DNA of 64,000 bases from Nocardia transvalensis. GTDB taxonomy: Bacteria; Actinomycetota; Actinomycetes; Mycobacteriales; Mycobacteriaceae. Shown here one piece after another: positions 9,134 to 21,543 of this stretch (positions within the stretch are counted from its first letter, which is position 1; each line of letters begins with the position of its first letter). Under the pieces are notes generated by a model. The model saw only the letters and a list, made by a program, of their open reading frames with translations. It was not told the DNA's origin and made no database searches. The stretch spans positions 434,001 to 498,000 of the forward strand of contig NZ_JADLQQ010000006.1 of NCBI RefSeq assembly GCF_015477765.1. The letters are read 5' to 3'. The position numbers and the translations under genes were made by a program.

Positions 9134-9859
9134 ATGACCGACAACGACGCAGCACCGCAACTCGACCCCACCACAATCGATTTCGAGAGCGCGTACCGCA
9201 CCGGCGCCCTGGTGGAGGGCCTCGTATTGGAGCGAATGCCTTGGGACATCGGTGAACCGCAGCCGCTGCTGATGAAAATCGAAGAGCAGGGTCATATTTC
9301 CGGCGACGTGCTCGACGTGGGCTGCGGCCCCGGCGACAACGCCGCCTACCTGGCCGAGCGCGGATATCGGGTGACGGGGCTGGATGCCGCGCCCACCGCC
9401 ATCGAGCAGGCCCGCGCCCGCGCCGCCGCCCGCGGCGCCCAGGTCGAATTCGCCGTCGCCGATGCGACGGTCCTCAGCGGCTACGACAACCGATTCGACA
9501 CCGTGATCAGCAGTTCGCTGATGCACTGCCTCGATCCGGAGCAGCGCAAAGGCTATGTCGCCGCGCTGCATCGGGTGATGCGTCCCGGAGCGCGACTGAT
9601 CCAATTCTGTTTCCCGGACGATCCCGACGGCCGCAACCGGACGTTCTCGCCGTATCCCATCACCGAAGCCGAACTGCGCGCGGCGTTCTCGGCGCCGAAA
9701 TGGACCATCACCACCTTGCGCGCCGACCGGATCACCGCCATCGCACCGCCCGAGCCGATGCTGCAGGCCTTCCGTGAGCAGGGTGTGGAGCCCGATCGCG
9801 ACGACTCCGGCGCCATGCTCCTGCCGACCTGGGTGCTGGAGGCCACCCGAAACGGCTAG
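9134..9859 (+). CDS. Class I SAM-dependent methyltransferase
   Basis: This 241-residue Rossmann-fold methyltransferase has motif I in VLDVGCGPGDNAAYLAERG and the acidic residue of motif II in VTGLDAAP. Motif III follows in FAVADATVL and a motif IV-like segment in FDTVISSSLMHCL. The acceptor substrate is unknown. A ribosome site GGACGGGAA precedes the ATG at 9134. It converges with the last gene of the NRPS operon and overlaps its stop region by four bases. It could methylate the NRPS product or be unrelated; position alone cannot tell. Confidence 0.85.
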   Translation: MTDNDAAPQLDPTTIDFESAYRTGALVEGLVLERMPWDIGEPQPLLMKIEEQGHISGDVLDVGCGPGDNAAYLAERGYRVTGLDAAPTAIEQARARAAARGAQVEFAVADATVLSGYDNRFDTVISSSLMHCLDPEQRKGYVAALHRVMRPGARLIQFCFPDDPDGRNRTFSPYPITEAELRAAFSAPKWTITTLRADRITAIAPPEPMLQAFREQGVEPDRDDSGAMLLPTWVLEATRNG

Positions 9860-10692
9860 CCGACCAGGAACTTCCGGACCGCGGCCGTGAAGGCGGCCGG
9901 CTGATCCAGCGGGATGCAGGTGGCACTGTCGCCTATCTCGACCAGTTCGGCGGACGGGAAGGCAGCGGTGAGGCGACGGCCGTGGTCGCGGGGCATGAGT
10001 CGGTCCCGCTCGGCCCAGATCACCAGCACCGGATTCCGGAACTGTGCCGCCGCGCTCGCCCACCGCGCCTTGTCGGCCGGGGAGTAGTCGTCGCGCAGCA
10101 CCTTGGCCAGGTCCCGGCGGACCGCCGGATCGGTGAACCGTAGCTGCCATTCATCGGCCAGATCGGCCGGCAGCGGATGGACGGTGGTGACGTCGGCCGC
10201 CGCCGCGCGCCGCCGAATCACGCCGGCGCGCAGTGCCGTACCCATGGCATCGAGCGCGCCGGGTAGGCGTGCGGCCCGGGAGAACAGTCGCCCGGTCCGC
10301 CCCGGCGGGTAGTTGTCGAAGGCCTCGCAGGCCGACAGCACCAGCCGGTCCAGCCGATCGCCGTGGCCCTCGGCCAGCATGACCTGTGCGGCGCCCCAAT
10401 GATTCTGAATCAGCGTCACCGCGCGCAGATCCAGCGCATCGAGAAATTCCCCCGCCAGGCGGGCGAGCCCGGCCACCGACAGGTCGGCGTCGGGACGCAT
10501 GGGCAGCCGGTGCGCACCCAGCGGCATGGTCGGGCGAATACAGCGATAGTCCGCCTCCAGATCGGCGACGACCTCCCGCCACACCCGCGCATCCTTCATG
10601 GCGCCGTGCAGAAATACCAGCGGCGGGCCGTCGCCGGAGTCGAGGTATTCGATCGGTCCGGCGGACAGGTCGACAGTACGGGTCTGAGTCAT
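9856..10692 (-). CDS. Alpha/beta-hydrolase fold protein with atypical catalytic residues
   Basis: The 278-residue protein has the alpha/beta hydrolase layout: an oxyanion region LVFLHGAMKDARVW, a nucleophile-elbow position and an acid strand VLVIWAERDRLMP. At the elbow the sequence is QNHWG, so the nucleophile position is histidine rather than serine, cysteine or aspartate. The C-terminal segment that normally carries the catalytic histidine reads GDSATCIPLDQP, with no histidine. It is therefore either a non-catalytic member or uses different chemistry. It is the last gene of the NRPS operon, and its ATG overlaps the stop of the FAD monooxygenase (TGATG). Confidence 0.75.
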   Translation of the reverse strand: MTQTRTVDLSAGPIEYLDSGDGPPLVFLHGAMKDARVWREVVADLEADYRCIRPTMPLGAHRLPMRPDADLSVAGLARLAGEFLDALDLRAVTLIQNHWGAAQVMLAEGHGDRLDRLVLSACEAFDNYPPGRTGRLFSRAARLPGALDAMGTALRAGVIRRRAAAADVTTVHPLPADLADEWQLRFTDPAVRRDLAKVLRDDYSPADKARWASAAAQFRNPVLVIWAERDRLMPRDHGRRLTAAFPSAELVEIGDSATCIPLDQPAAFTAAVRKFLVG

Positions 10693-11864
10693 CACACCTC
10701 CACGGAAGTAACGGGCCCGGCGGGCAATTCGAAGCGCATGGGCGCGATGTTCTGGCCGCGCAGGATCGGCATCGGCGCGAACCGCAGCACCGCCGTGCGC
10801 AGGCCGACCGCGACCGGATTGTGCCATTGCTCGAGCGTGCTGAGGCGACGCGAGCCGAGGACGAGCGCCCGGGTCCGCTCCCGGCGCGCGTTCTCGTAGG
10901 CACGCAGGGCCCGTATCGGATCGGAGTGGGTGGCCAGGTGGTGGGCGAGGACGTAGCCGTCCTCGATGGAGGAGCCCGCACCCTGGCTGAGGCTGGTCAA
11001 CATCGCGTGCGCGGCGTCGCCGACCAGGGTGACCCGTCCGGTTCCCCACTGCTCGAGGAAGTTTCGGTCCTGCGAGGGCACGCTGACGACCGCATCCTCC
11101 GGTGTGGCGGCGATGACCTGCCCGATCTCCTCGGCCCAGCCGTCGAAGGCGGCCGCGATACCGGCCTTGCCGCCGTCGTAGGCGCGGGCCCGTTCCACCC
11201 CGACATTCTTGGTGCCCCACCAGTAGACCCGGCCACCGCCGATATCCATCAGCCCGAACCGCTGTCCGCGACCCCAGTAGTGCCGTGCCACACCGGTGCT
11301 CACGTGCGCGTGGGAGAACGGTATCGTCGCCAGCCAGCACACGTATCCGTACTCGTTGACCGGCTCGGGCCCGGTCTGCTGCGCGCGCACGACCGAGCGG
11401 ATGCCGTCGGCGCCGACCAGCACATCGCCGCGCGCCGTGCGGCCGTCGGCGAAGGTCGCCACGACCCCGTCGTCGGTCTGGTCGTAGGCGACCAGCCGGG
11501 CGCCGAAGTGCAAGGGGGTGTCGCCGACGGCGTCGCGCAGCGCGGTCATCAGATCTGTGCGCGCGAGCGTGACCGCCGGATGGCCCAGTTCGGCGGACAT
11601 ATCCTGGATGGGCAACTCGCGCAGCAGTTTTCCGCTCGCGCCATGGATGAAGAAATGCTCGGTCACCTGCCCGGTGGGTCCAGCGGTGAGGTCGATGCCC
11701 AGGGCCGCGAGCACGCCGTTCGCATTGGGCAGGATGCCGAGGCCGGTGCCGGTGTCGCGCAATTCCGGTGCGGCCTCGAAGATTTCGGCGTCGATGCCGT
11801 GCCGGCGCAGCGCGGCCGCCGTGGTGAGCCCGCCGACACCCGCGCCGATGATCAGAACCTTCAT
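10692..11864 (-). CDS. FAD-dependent monooxygenase (PHBH-type)
   Basis: The 390-residue flavoprotein starts with the dinucleotide motif VLIIGAGVGGLTTAAAL. It has the DG motif in DVLVGADGIRSVVR and the GD motif in RVTLVGDAAHAMLTSLSQGAG. This is the single-component p-hydroxybenzoate hydroxylase family, which hydroxylates or epoxidises small molecules with NAD(P)H and oxygen. It has no membrane or signal segment. It sits two bases after the SDR stop and overlaps the hydrolase start, so it is a tailoring oxidase candidate for the NRPS product. All cofactor motifs look intact, unlike those of its two neighbours. Confidence 0.88.
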   Translation of the reverse strand: MKVLIIGAGVGGLTTAAALRRHGIDAEIFEAAPELRDTGTGLGILPNANGVLAALGIDLTAGPTGQVTEHFFIHGASGKLLRELPIQDMSAELGHPAVTLARTDLMTALRDAVGDTPLHFGARLVAYDQTDDGVVATFADGRTARGDVLVGADGIRSVVRAQQTGPEPVNEYGYVCWLATIPFSHAHVSTGVARHYWGRGQRFGLMDIGGGRVYWWGTKNVGVERARAYDGGKAGIAAAFDGWAEEIGQVIAATPEDAVVSVPSQDRNFLEQWGTGRVTLVGDAAHAMLTSLSQGAGSSIEDGYVLAHHLATHSDPIRALRAYENARRERTRALVLGSRRLSTLEQWHNPVAVGLRTAVLRFAPMPILRGQNIAPMRFELPAGPVTSVEV

Positions 11865-11866
11865 GT

Positions 11867-12745
11867 CTAGAGACTCCTCGTGATCGCCAGATCCAGCACT
11901 CGGTCGGGCAGCAGCCGGGCGGCCAGCGACCCGATCGAGACATCCCTGCCCACCCGATAGCGGATGCGGGGGCGGCGGGCGGTCAGTGCGTGCTCCACGG
12001 CGCGGGCCACATCGGCGGGTGCGGTCGTACCGGAGGTCGCCGTCGCCGCATTCGCCTCGGCGAAGGCGGTGAACCGGTCCCGGTACAGCGCGGCGATCGG
12101 CTCCGGAGCGCCCTCGAGCAGGCGGGTGGCCGTCCGGGCCTGCTTGTCCCAGATCGGCGTCGCGATCGCGCCCGGCTCGATCACCGACACGCTGATCCGC
12201 TGCGGCGCCAGTTCGCGCCGCAGCGCATCCGACAGACCCTCCTTACCGAACTGGCTGGCTGCATAGGCGCCCATATACGGCAGCGCGACCCGGCCCACCC
12301 CCGAGGTGACATTCACGATGCGGCCGACCGGGCCCGCGGGTGCGGGTGTGCCGGAAATCCGCAGCAGCGGGAGGAACTGCCGGATCATGGCGGCCACACC
12401 GACCAGGTTGACCTCCAGCTGGTTGCGCAGGTCGTCCAGCGGTACGCATTCCAGCGGGGCCGAGACGCTGATCCCGGCATTGTTGACCAGACCGAGCAGA
12501 CCGCCGTCCCCGACCTCGTCGTGAATGAGCTTGTGCGCGTCGGCGATCGATTCCTCGGAGGTCACATCGATCGACACCGGCCGCAGCCGGTCACCCGGCA
12601 GTTCGGCACGCAACTCCTGCGCCGCCTGCTCGTTGCGCACGCCCGCGTAGACCGTGAAACCGCCGCGCGCCAGCCGAATCGCGCTCTCGCGACCGAGGCC
12701 GGTGGAGCAGCCGGTAATGACCACGGCTTTCGTGATGTCGGACAA
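11867..12745 (-). CDS. Short-chain dehydrogenase/reductase lacking the catalytic lysine
   Basis: This is a classical SDR of about 292 residues. The cofactor motif is ITGCSTGLGR and the structural motif NNAG is present. The catalytic serine is in NVTSGVGR. The active-site tyrosine lies in GAYAASQFGKEG, where the YxxxK lysine is replaced by glutamine (codon CAG). Many SDRs depend on this lysine, so activity may be lost or changed. I choose TTG 12745, which has GGAG upstream; GTG 12754 overlapping the previous stop (GTGA) is also possible. It is the third gene of the biosynthetic operon. Confidence 0.82.
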   Translation of the reverse strand: MSDITKAVVITGCSTGLGRESAIRLARGGFTVYAGVRNEQAAQELRAELPGDRLRPVSIDVTSEESIADAHKLIHDEVGDGGLLGLVNNAGISVSAPLECVPLDDLRNQLEVNLVGVAAMIRQFLPLLRISGTPAPAGPVGRIVNVTSGVGRVALPYMGAYAASQFGKEGLSDALRRELAPQRISVSVIEPGAIATPIWDKQARTATRLLEGAPEPIAALYRDRFTAFAEANAATATSGTTAPADVARAVEHALTARRPRIRYRVGRDVSIGSLAARLLPDRVLDLAITRSL

Positions 12746-12750
12746 GGTTC

Positions 12751-14097
12751 TCACTCTCCACTCGGGACGGGTACGGGAAGTGCCGGTTCGGCCGTCAGCA
12801 CGTTCAGGGTCTCGTCTGCCCATCGGGTCGCCCGCTCGGTCGAGACGACATCCTCGATGTAGGTGAAATTCCAGTGCAGGACGTCGTGACTGGTGTTGAC
12901 ACTGCCCACGAAGTACCCGCTGACCGAGATCCCGGCGATGAACTGGGCGCCCGACAGCGTCCAGTCGCCGATCCGGTCGGGGAAGTCGTAGCGACCGATA
13001 TTCGACAGGCAGATATTGCCCGGCCCGCGGGAATCCAGCAGCTCGACGGTGCGGCGACCGGCGGTGACCGAGGCAGGGCACAGGACCGGCAGCATCGCGA
13101 TCTGCGACAGATGCTGACGGAACCGCTTGCGGCGGGTCAGTTCCCGGTTCAGTCGGCGGGCGACATCCCAGAGGTCGGTGCCGGGACCGAAGCGCAGATA
13201 CGACGGCACGGTGGCGACGTAGGCGCCGGCGTCCTCCGGCGAGACCGACACCTCACCGCGGAAGTCGATCGGCGATCCGATGCCGATGCGGCCGCGGACG
13301 CCCGGCTCGACCACGGTGCCGTAGGCCTGGGCCATGGCGGCGGTCAAGGCACCGTGCACGGTGACGCCCTCGGCGCGACAGCGCGCGACGAGTGCCTCGA
13401 GCCGGTCGCCGCTCAGCTCGCGATGCAGCAGTCGGCTGCGGCGTGCCGTCGGTTCGAGCGGGATCTGCGGACGCAGCCGCCGCGGGCGTGCGACGAGGGT
13501 GACCGCCTGGTCCACCAGACCGGCGCCGGCGGCGGTGGCCACGCCCCAGGGCGCGCGGAAAGCCCTGGGGAGCAGCGCCTCCGGGGCGGGCAGCGCCGGA
13601 CGCGACCGAATGGAGTCGGGCGCCGTACCGGTGGCGGCCAACTCGACCAGGCGCCGCAGCAGGGCCAGCGCCGTCGTGCCGTCGGCGATGATGTGCGACA
13701 CCGTGAACACCAGATCATGGCTCTCGGCGCCGCCCGAGCCGCACCGGACATCGGTGATCCGGGCCAGCGGCCGGGTCGCCCACTCCAGCGGGGTGGCCAA
13801 TTCGACCTCGTCGACCTCGCGTTCCCAATCCGTCCGGTCGCCGTCGACCGTGCGGATCGGCACCTGCGGATCGGCGGGGGCCACGAAGACCGGATCTGTG
13901 CCGTCCGGCTGCCGGGCGATGCTCACCCGCAGCAGCGGATGCTCCCGGGCCAGCGCGTCGGCGGCGGTCCGCAGGGCGGTCTCGGACAGGGCGCCGCGCA
14001 GATGCACGCGGGCGACCACATTCAGGGCGGAGAGCTGGTCGCAGATCCAATACCAGCGTTCACTCGCGCTCAAGGGGCGACGAATCTCGGTGTCCAT
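12751..14097 (-). CDS. PapA-like condensation-domain acyltransferase
   Basis: The 448-residue protein belongs to the standalone condensation/acyltransferase superfamily that includes mycobacterial PapA proteins. The active-site motif reads SHIIADG: the second, catalytic histidine and the DG are kept, while the first histidine of HHxxxDG is serine. A DFRG-like segment (GSPIDFRGEV) and NICLSNIGRYDFP also fit. PapA enzymes esterify hydroxyls with fatty acyl groups. Here it might acylate the serine hydroxyl or another group of the NRPS product, which is inference. The ATG overlaps the NRPS stop by one base (TGATG); GTG 14103 is an alternative start. Confidence 0.78.
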   Translation of the reverse strand: MDTEIRRPLSASERWYWICDQLSALNVVARVHLRGALSETALRTAADALAREHPLLRVSIARQPDGTDPVFVAPADPQVPIRTVDGDRTDWEREVDEVELATPLEWATRPLARITDVRCGSGGAESHDLVFTVSHIIADGTTALALLRRLVELAATGTAPDSIRSRPALPAPEALLPRAFRAPWGVATAAGAGLVDQAVTLVARPRRLRPQIPLEPTARRSRLLHRELSGDRLEALVARCRAEGVTVHGALTAAMAQAYGTVVEPGVRGRIGIGSPIDFRGEVSVSPEDAGAYVATVPSYLRFGPGTDLWDVARRLNRELTRRKRFRQHLSQIAMLPVLCPASVTAGRRTVELLDSRGPGNICLSNIGRYDFPDRIGDWTLSGAQFIAGISVSGYFVGSVNTSHDVLHWNFTYIEDVVSTERATRWADETLNVLTAEPALPVPVPSGE

Positions 14098-17000
14098 CAG
14101 CACGTCCCGGTGGCGGATCGGCGGGCCGGTTCCCGCTCGAGCAGTTCGCCGAGCAGTGCGGCCACGGTGGCGATATGTGGTTCGGTCATGATCGACAGAT
14201 GATCACCGGGAATCTCGCGGATATCCAATCCGCGGGGCGTCCAGCGATCCCAGCCGTTGCTCGCGCTGCCGAACATGGTGCCCGCCAGCCGGTGCGCGGT
14301 TTCGATGCTTGCGGGCAGGCCGTCGCGTGCCCGCAGCAGCGTGATGTCGCGGTCGATCGGCGTCATCCGATAACCCACGGTGGCTTCGAAATTCGCGCGG
14401 AACACCGCGTACAGGCGCCGAAGTAGCTGCGGTGAACTGTCTTTCGGCAGAATGCCGTGATCGATGGCCTGGCGGAGAATCGAATCGAACAGCTCGTCAC
14501 GATCGGTGGCCGAGGTGTCGAAGGAGTCGAGATCGAGCTGGTCGGCCTCGTTGCCGCGGGCATAGAAGATCAGCTCTCCGAAGAACCACACGATGAGGTC
14601 CCGCTCGCTGATCCCCGACGGCGGCTTGTCGCCGAGGGCCATGGTGTCCAGCAGCACCAGCCGCTCGACCTCCTCCTCCGGCAGTTGCCGGGCCACCTCT
14701 AGGGCGACATAGCCGCCGAACGACCAGCCCGCGATGTGGTACGGGCCGTGCGGACGGACCCGCCGGATCGCCTCGATGTAGGAGGCGGCCAGTTCCGGAA
14801 CCGTCGTCAGCGGTGCGGTGCCGGGTTCGGCGCCGGCGGCCTGCAGCCCGTACACCGGGCGGTCGCCGGGCAGGTGCCGCACCAGCGGGACGTAGCAGAT
14901 GACATTGCCGCCGATCGGATGGATCAAGAACAGCGGGGTCGCCGCGCTGTCCGAGGTGCGCAGCGGCACCAGCGGATCGAAGGTGCGGCGGGCGCCGCCG
15001 GACCGCACGATCGCCGCCAAGCCCGCGGCGGTCGGTGCGGCGACGAAGGTCTCCAGCGGAATCTCGACGTCGAAGCGTTTGGCCACCGTCATCGCCACTC
15101 GCATGGCGCCGATGGAGGTGCCGCCCGCGGCGAAGAAGTCGGTGTCGGCGGCGAACTCACCGGAACCGCCGAATTCGGCCAGGATTTCGGTGATTTCGCG
15201 CTCGAACTCGTCGGCGGGCGGGCGTCCGGTCGTCGCCGCGCCGGAGTTCTCCGCCAATCGGTGCAGCGCCGCATCGTCGCGTTTACCGCTCGGGGTCAGC
15301 GGCAGCGCGTCCACCCGGTGCAGGCGTGCGGGCACCATGTGCGCGGGCAGGACCCGCCGCAGGTCGCCGCGCACCCGGTCGGTGTCGATCTGCGCGACGC
15401 CGGGCTCGGCGACCAGGAACGCCTCCAGCACGGAGTCGATGCCATCGAGCCGCCGCGCGACCACCGCCGCCTGCGCCACGCCGTCGACCGCGGCCAGCGC
15501 CAACTCCACCTCGGCACATTCGACCCGATAACCGCGCACCTTGACCTGGGTGTCGGACCGGCCCAGCGAGACGATGTCGCCGCCGGGCAGGGCGAGGCCG
15601 AGATCGCCGGTGCGATACCGGATTCGGCCGCCCGGCGCGGCCACGAACCGCTGCGCGGTCAGGTCCGGCCGCCACTCATATCCCTGCGCCAGCCCGTCGC
15701 CGCCGAGGTAGATCTCGCCTGTCACCCCGGGCGGCACGGGCCGAAGCCGCTCGTCGAGCAGTTCGATCGTCGCCGCGCCGACCGCGGCGCCGATGGGCGG
15801 CAGGTGGGGGAAGCGATCCGCCGGGCCGGACATCGAATAGGTCGCCGCCACATGGCTTTCCGTGGGGCCGTACTGGTTCTCCACCACCACGCCGGGATTG
15901 GCGTCGACCAGCGCCCGGATCTCCGGTGTGATGCGCAGCTGCTCACCCGAGGAGGCCAGCGCGGTCAGCGAGGTCGGGTACACCCCCGTGGTGCGCGCCG
16001 CCTCGGCGAAGGCCTGCAGCGCCACATACGGCAGGTAGACGCGGGACACCTCGTGTTCGGCGACCGTGCGGACCAGGGCGGCCGGGTCTCGGCGCTGCTG
16101 CTCGGTGATCAGGCGCAGGGTTCCGCCACCGGCGAGGGTGGCGAAGATCTCCTGGAACGACACGTCGAACGACAGCGGTGCGAACTGCAGGGTGGTCGCG
16201 CCCAAGCCCGCGGTGGCGCACCGATTCTGCCAGCGAACCAGATTCGCCAGACCGCGGTGCGGCATCGCCACACCCTTCGGCTCACCGGTCGATCCGGAGG
16301 TGAACAGCACGTAGGCGATCGACTCCGGATGGATCGGGGGCAGCGCGGCGTCCGAGGCGGGTGGCTCGCCCAGCAGCTCGGCGGCGTCGGTGACCATCCG
16401 GAAGGGCTGAGACCGGGCGATCATCGCCTCCCGTCGCGCCTGCGGATAGGTCGGATCCAGCGGCACCACCGCGGCACCGGCGCGCAGCACACCGAGTACG
16501 ACGGCGACCAGCTCCGGCGAACGCTCCAGTTGCACGGCCACCCGCGCACCGCTGGGCAGCCCCTCGGCGCGCAGGCGGAGCGCCACCGTCTCCGCGGCCC
16601 GATCCAGGGTGCGGTAGTCCCAGACGGTCGAATCGTCCGCCACGGCAACGGCATCGGGGTGCAGGGCCGCGGCGGCCTCCACCAGATGGACCGCGTCGTC
16701 GGTGTGCGCGGCGGACGGGTCGAGCGGCCCGTGCGGATCTCGGACCATCGCCTCGAGTGTTCCGATGAACAACCGGGCGTACTGCTCGCACTGTGCCCGG
16801 CTCGGTCCGTCCGGCCCGGCGCCGATGCGCAGCGTGAGATCGTCGGTGCGCGGGTCGATCGCGGCGGTGACCAACAATGCGAAGTTGGTCTCCTCACGAA
16901 TCCGGAACCCGGTCAGCGCGACCGTGCCGTCCCCGGTCAGCCCCGAGAACATGTGGTAGTGCACGTAATTGAAGGCGGTGTCGAACGGCGTGCCGCCGTG

Positions 17001-17402
17001 GTCGGCGATGATGGCCCGCAGCGGGTAGCGCCGATGCGGATGGCCGTCGCGCTCCTGCGCAGCGATGCGCCGGACCGCCGCCAGCCAGGTCGACGAGGTG
17101 GTGTCCAAGCGGGTCGGCAGGGTGTTGAGGAACAGACCGGCCACGACATCGCCGCCCGCCCGGGCAGGACGAGCATGCGACACCACGCCCGTGGTGACAT
17201 CCTCGGCGCCGGTCATCGCCCGCAGGGTCAGGCAATGGGCCGCCAGCAGCACCGATTTCAGCGGCACTCGGTGGTCGGTGGCGAATGCGGCGGCCGCGCG
17301 GCGCAGCCAGCGCGGCAGTGACGCCGTGGATTGGGCGGGTTCGTCGCTGGGCGGTTCGAAGGCTCGCGTGGAGGCGATCCGGGTCGGCTCCGATCCCGAC
17401 AA
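14097..17402 (-). CDS. NRPS, downstream half: C2 C-terminal part, A2, T2, TE
   Basis: The frame encodes the C-terminal half of a condensation domain (residues 1-240, containing NTLPTRLDT and FDTAFNYVHYHMF). Next is an adenylation domain (about 250-720, with LFTSGSTGEPKG, YGPTES, YRTGDL and the A10 lysine in PSGKRD). A carrier domain follows with its phosphopantetheine serine in FFAAGGTSIGA. A thioesterase ends the protein, with GWSFGG, an aspartate in LLDTMALGD and a histidine in PGDHLSIM. The eight to ten A-pocket residues, read by eye, are D-V-Q-L-A-S-Q-V-A-K, which resembles proline-like codes only loosely. A TTG at 17402 would be the first start, but the frame is continuous with the upstream half across one TAA. 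Read with the 17415-21158 half it is one dimodular gene. Confidence 0.9.
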   Translation of the reverse strand: MSGSEPTRIASTRAFEPPSDEPAQSTASLPRWLRRAAAAFATDHRVPLKSVLLAAHCLTLRAMTGAEDVTTGVVSHARPARAGGDVVAGLFLNTLPTRLDTTSSTWLAAVRRIAAQERDGHPHRRYPLRAIIADHGGTPFDTAFNYVHYHMFSGLTGDGTVALTGFRIREETNFALLVTAAIDPRTDDLTLRIGAGPDGPSRAQCEQYARLFIGTLEAMVRDPHGPLDPSAAHTDDAVHLVEAAAALHPDAVAVADDSTVWDYRTLDRAAETVALRLRAEGLPSGARVAVQLERSPELVAVVLGVLRAGAAVVPLDPTYPQARREAMIARSQPFRMVTDAAELLGEPPASDAALPPIHPESIAYVLFTSGSTGEPKGVAMPHRGLANLVRWQNRCATAGLGATTLQFAPLSFDVSFQEIFATLAGGGTLRLITEQQRRDPAALVRTVAEHEVSRVYLPYVALQAFAEAARTTGVYPTSLTALASSGEQLRITPEIRALVDANPGVVVENQYGPTESHVAATYSMSGPADRFPHLPPIGAAVGAATIELLDERLRPVPPGVTGEIYLGGDGLAQGYEWRPDLTAQRFVAAPGGRIRYRTGDLGLALPGGDIVSLGRSDTQVKVRGYRVECAEVELALAAVDGVAQAAVVARRLDGIDSVLEAFLVAEPGVAQIDTDRVRGDLRRVLPAHMVPARLHRVDALPLTPSGKRDDAALHRLAENSGAATTGRPPADEFEREITEILAEFGGSGEFAADTDFFAAGGTSIGAMRVAMTVAKRFDVEIPLETFVAAPTAAGLAAIVRSGGARRTFDPLVPLRTSDSAATPLFLIHPIGGNVICYVPLVRHLPGDRPVYGLQAAGAEPGTAPLTTVPELAASYIEAIRRVRPHGPYHIAGWSFGGYVALEVARQLPEEEVERLVLLDTMALGDKPPSGISERDLIVWFFGELIFYARGNEADQLDLDSFDTSATDRDELFDSILRQAIDHGILPKDSSPQLLRRLYAVFRANFEATVGYRMTPIDRDITLLRARDGLPASIETAHRLAGTMFGSASNGWDRWTPRGLDIREIPGDHLSIMTEPHIATVAALLGELLEREPARRSATGTC

Positions 17403-17414
17403 CAGGTTCGACCA

Positions 17415-21158
<3,744 letters not shown>

Positions 21159-21386
21159 TCGAAACTCCCTTGGGGCATGCGGAATCCGATCCTTCGCCTG
21201 AAACCGGTTTACGGGAAGCGCCGAATTGCCAGACAAACGATCGTCGGGTTGTGCAGCGGAACAAGCGAATCCCGTCGCCGGAACTTCGTCACGGCAGTCG
21301 GGAACTATTTCGGGGTCGGGCGTCGAGGCGACATTGCCTATGGCCCATCGACTTTCGAATCTACTGGCGAGTACGCGATTGTGAGA

Positions 21387-21403
21387 TGTGATAATCTCCA
21401 CAG
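21387..21403. promoter_or_regulatory. CRP-like box 1
   Basis: TGTGATAATCTCCACAG fits the CRP/GlxR pattern TGTGA-N6-TCACA with one mismatch (CCACA). It lies about 230 bp upstream of the NRPS start and 140 bp upstream of the TetR start. Confidence 0.5.
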
Positions 21404-21408
21404 CCCCC

Positions 21409-21425
21409 TGTGATGATCTACACAG
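21409..21425. promoter_or_regulatory. CRP-like box 2
   Basis: TGTGATGATCTACACAG is a 15/17 direct copy of box 1 placed 22 bp further on, about two helical turns. It fits TGTGA-N6-TCACA with one mismatch (ACACA). Confidence 0.5.
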
Positions 21426-21543
21426 AGGTGGCGGCATGCGATGAAAAATTCAACCAGCTGCCGCGCGATTCCCGGTAATCCAATGCTGTGCAGGTCGTTT
21501 CGGACGTATCGAACGAAGGGGCCGGGCAAATATCCTGGTTCGT

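Larger units (their letters stand above)
21159..21543. promoter_or_regulatory. Divergent control region between the NRPS operon and TetR gene
   Basis: This 385-bp gap is more AT-rich than its surroundings and holds no gene. It should contain the promoter of the leftward NRPS operon and of the rightward TetR gene. The TetR gene has TATCCT at 21531-21536, about eight bases before its ATG, which would allow a leaderless or near-leaderless transcript. Two CRP-like boxes lie at 21387-21425. Confidence 0.6.
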
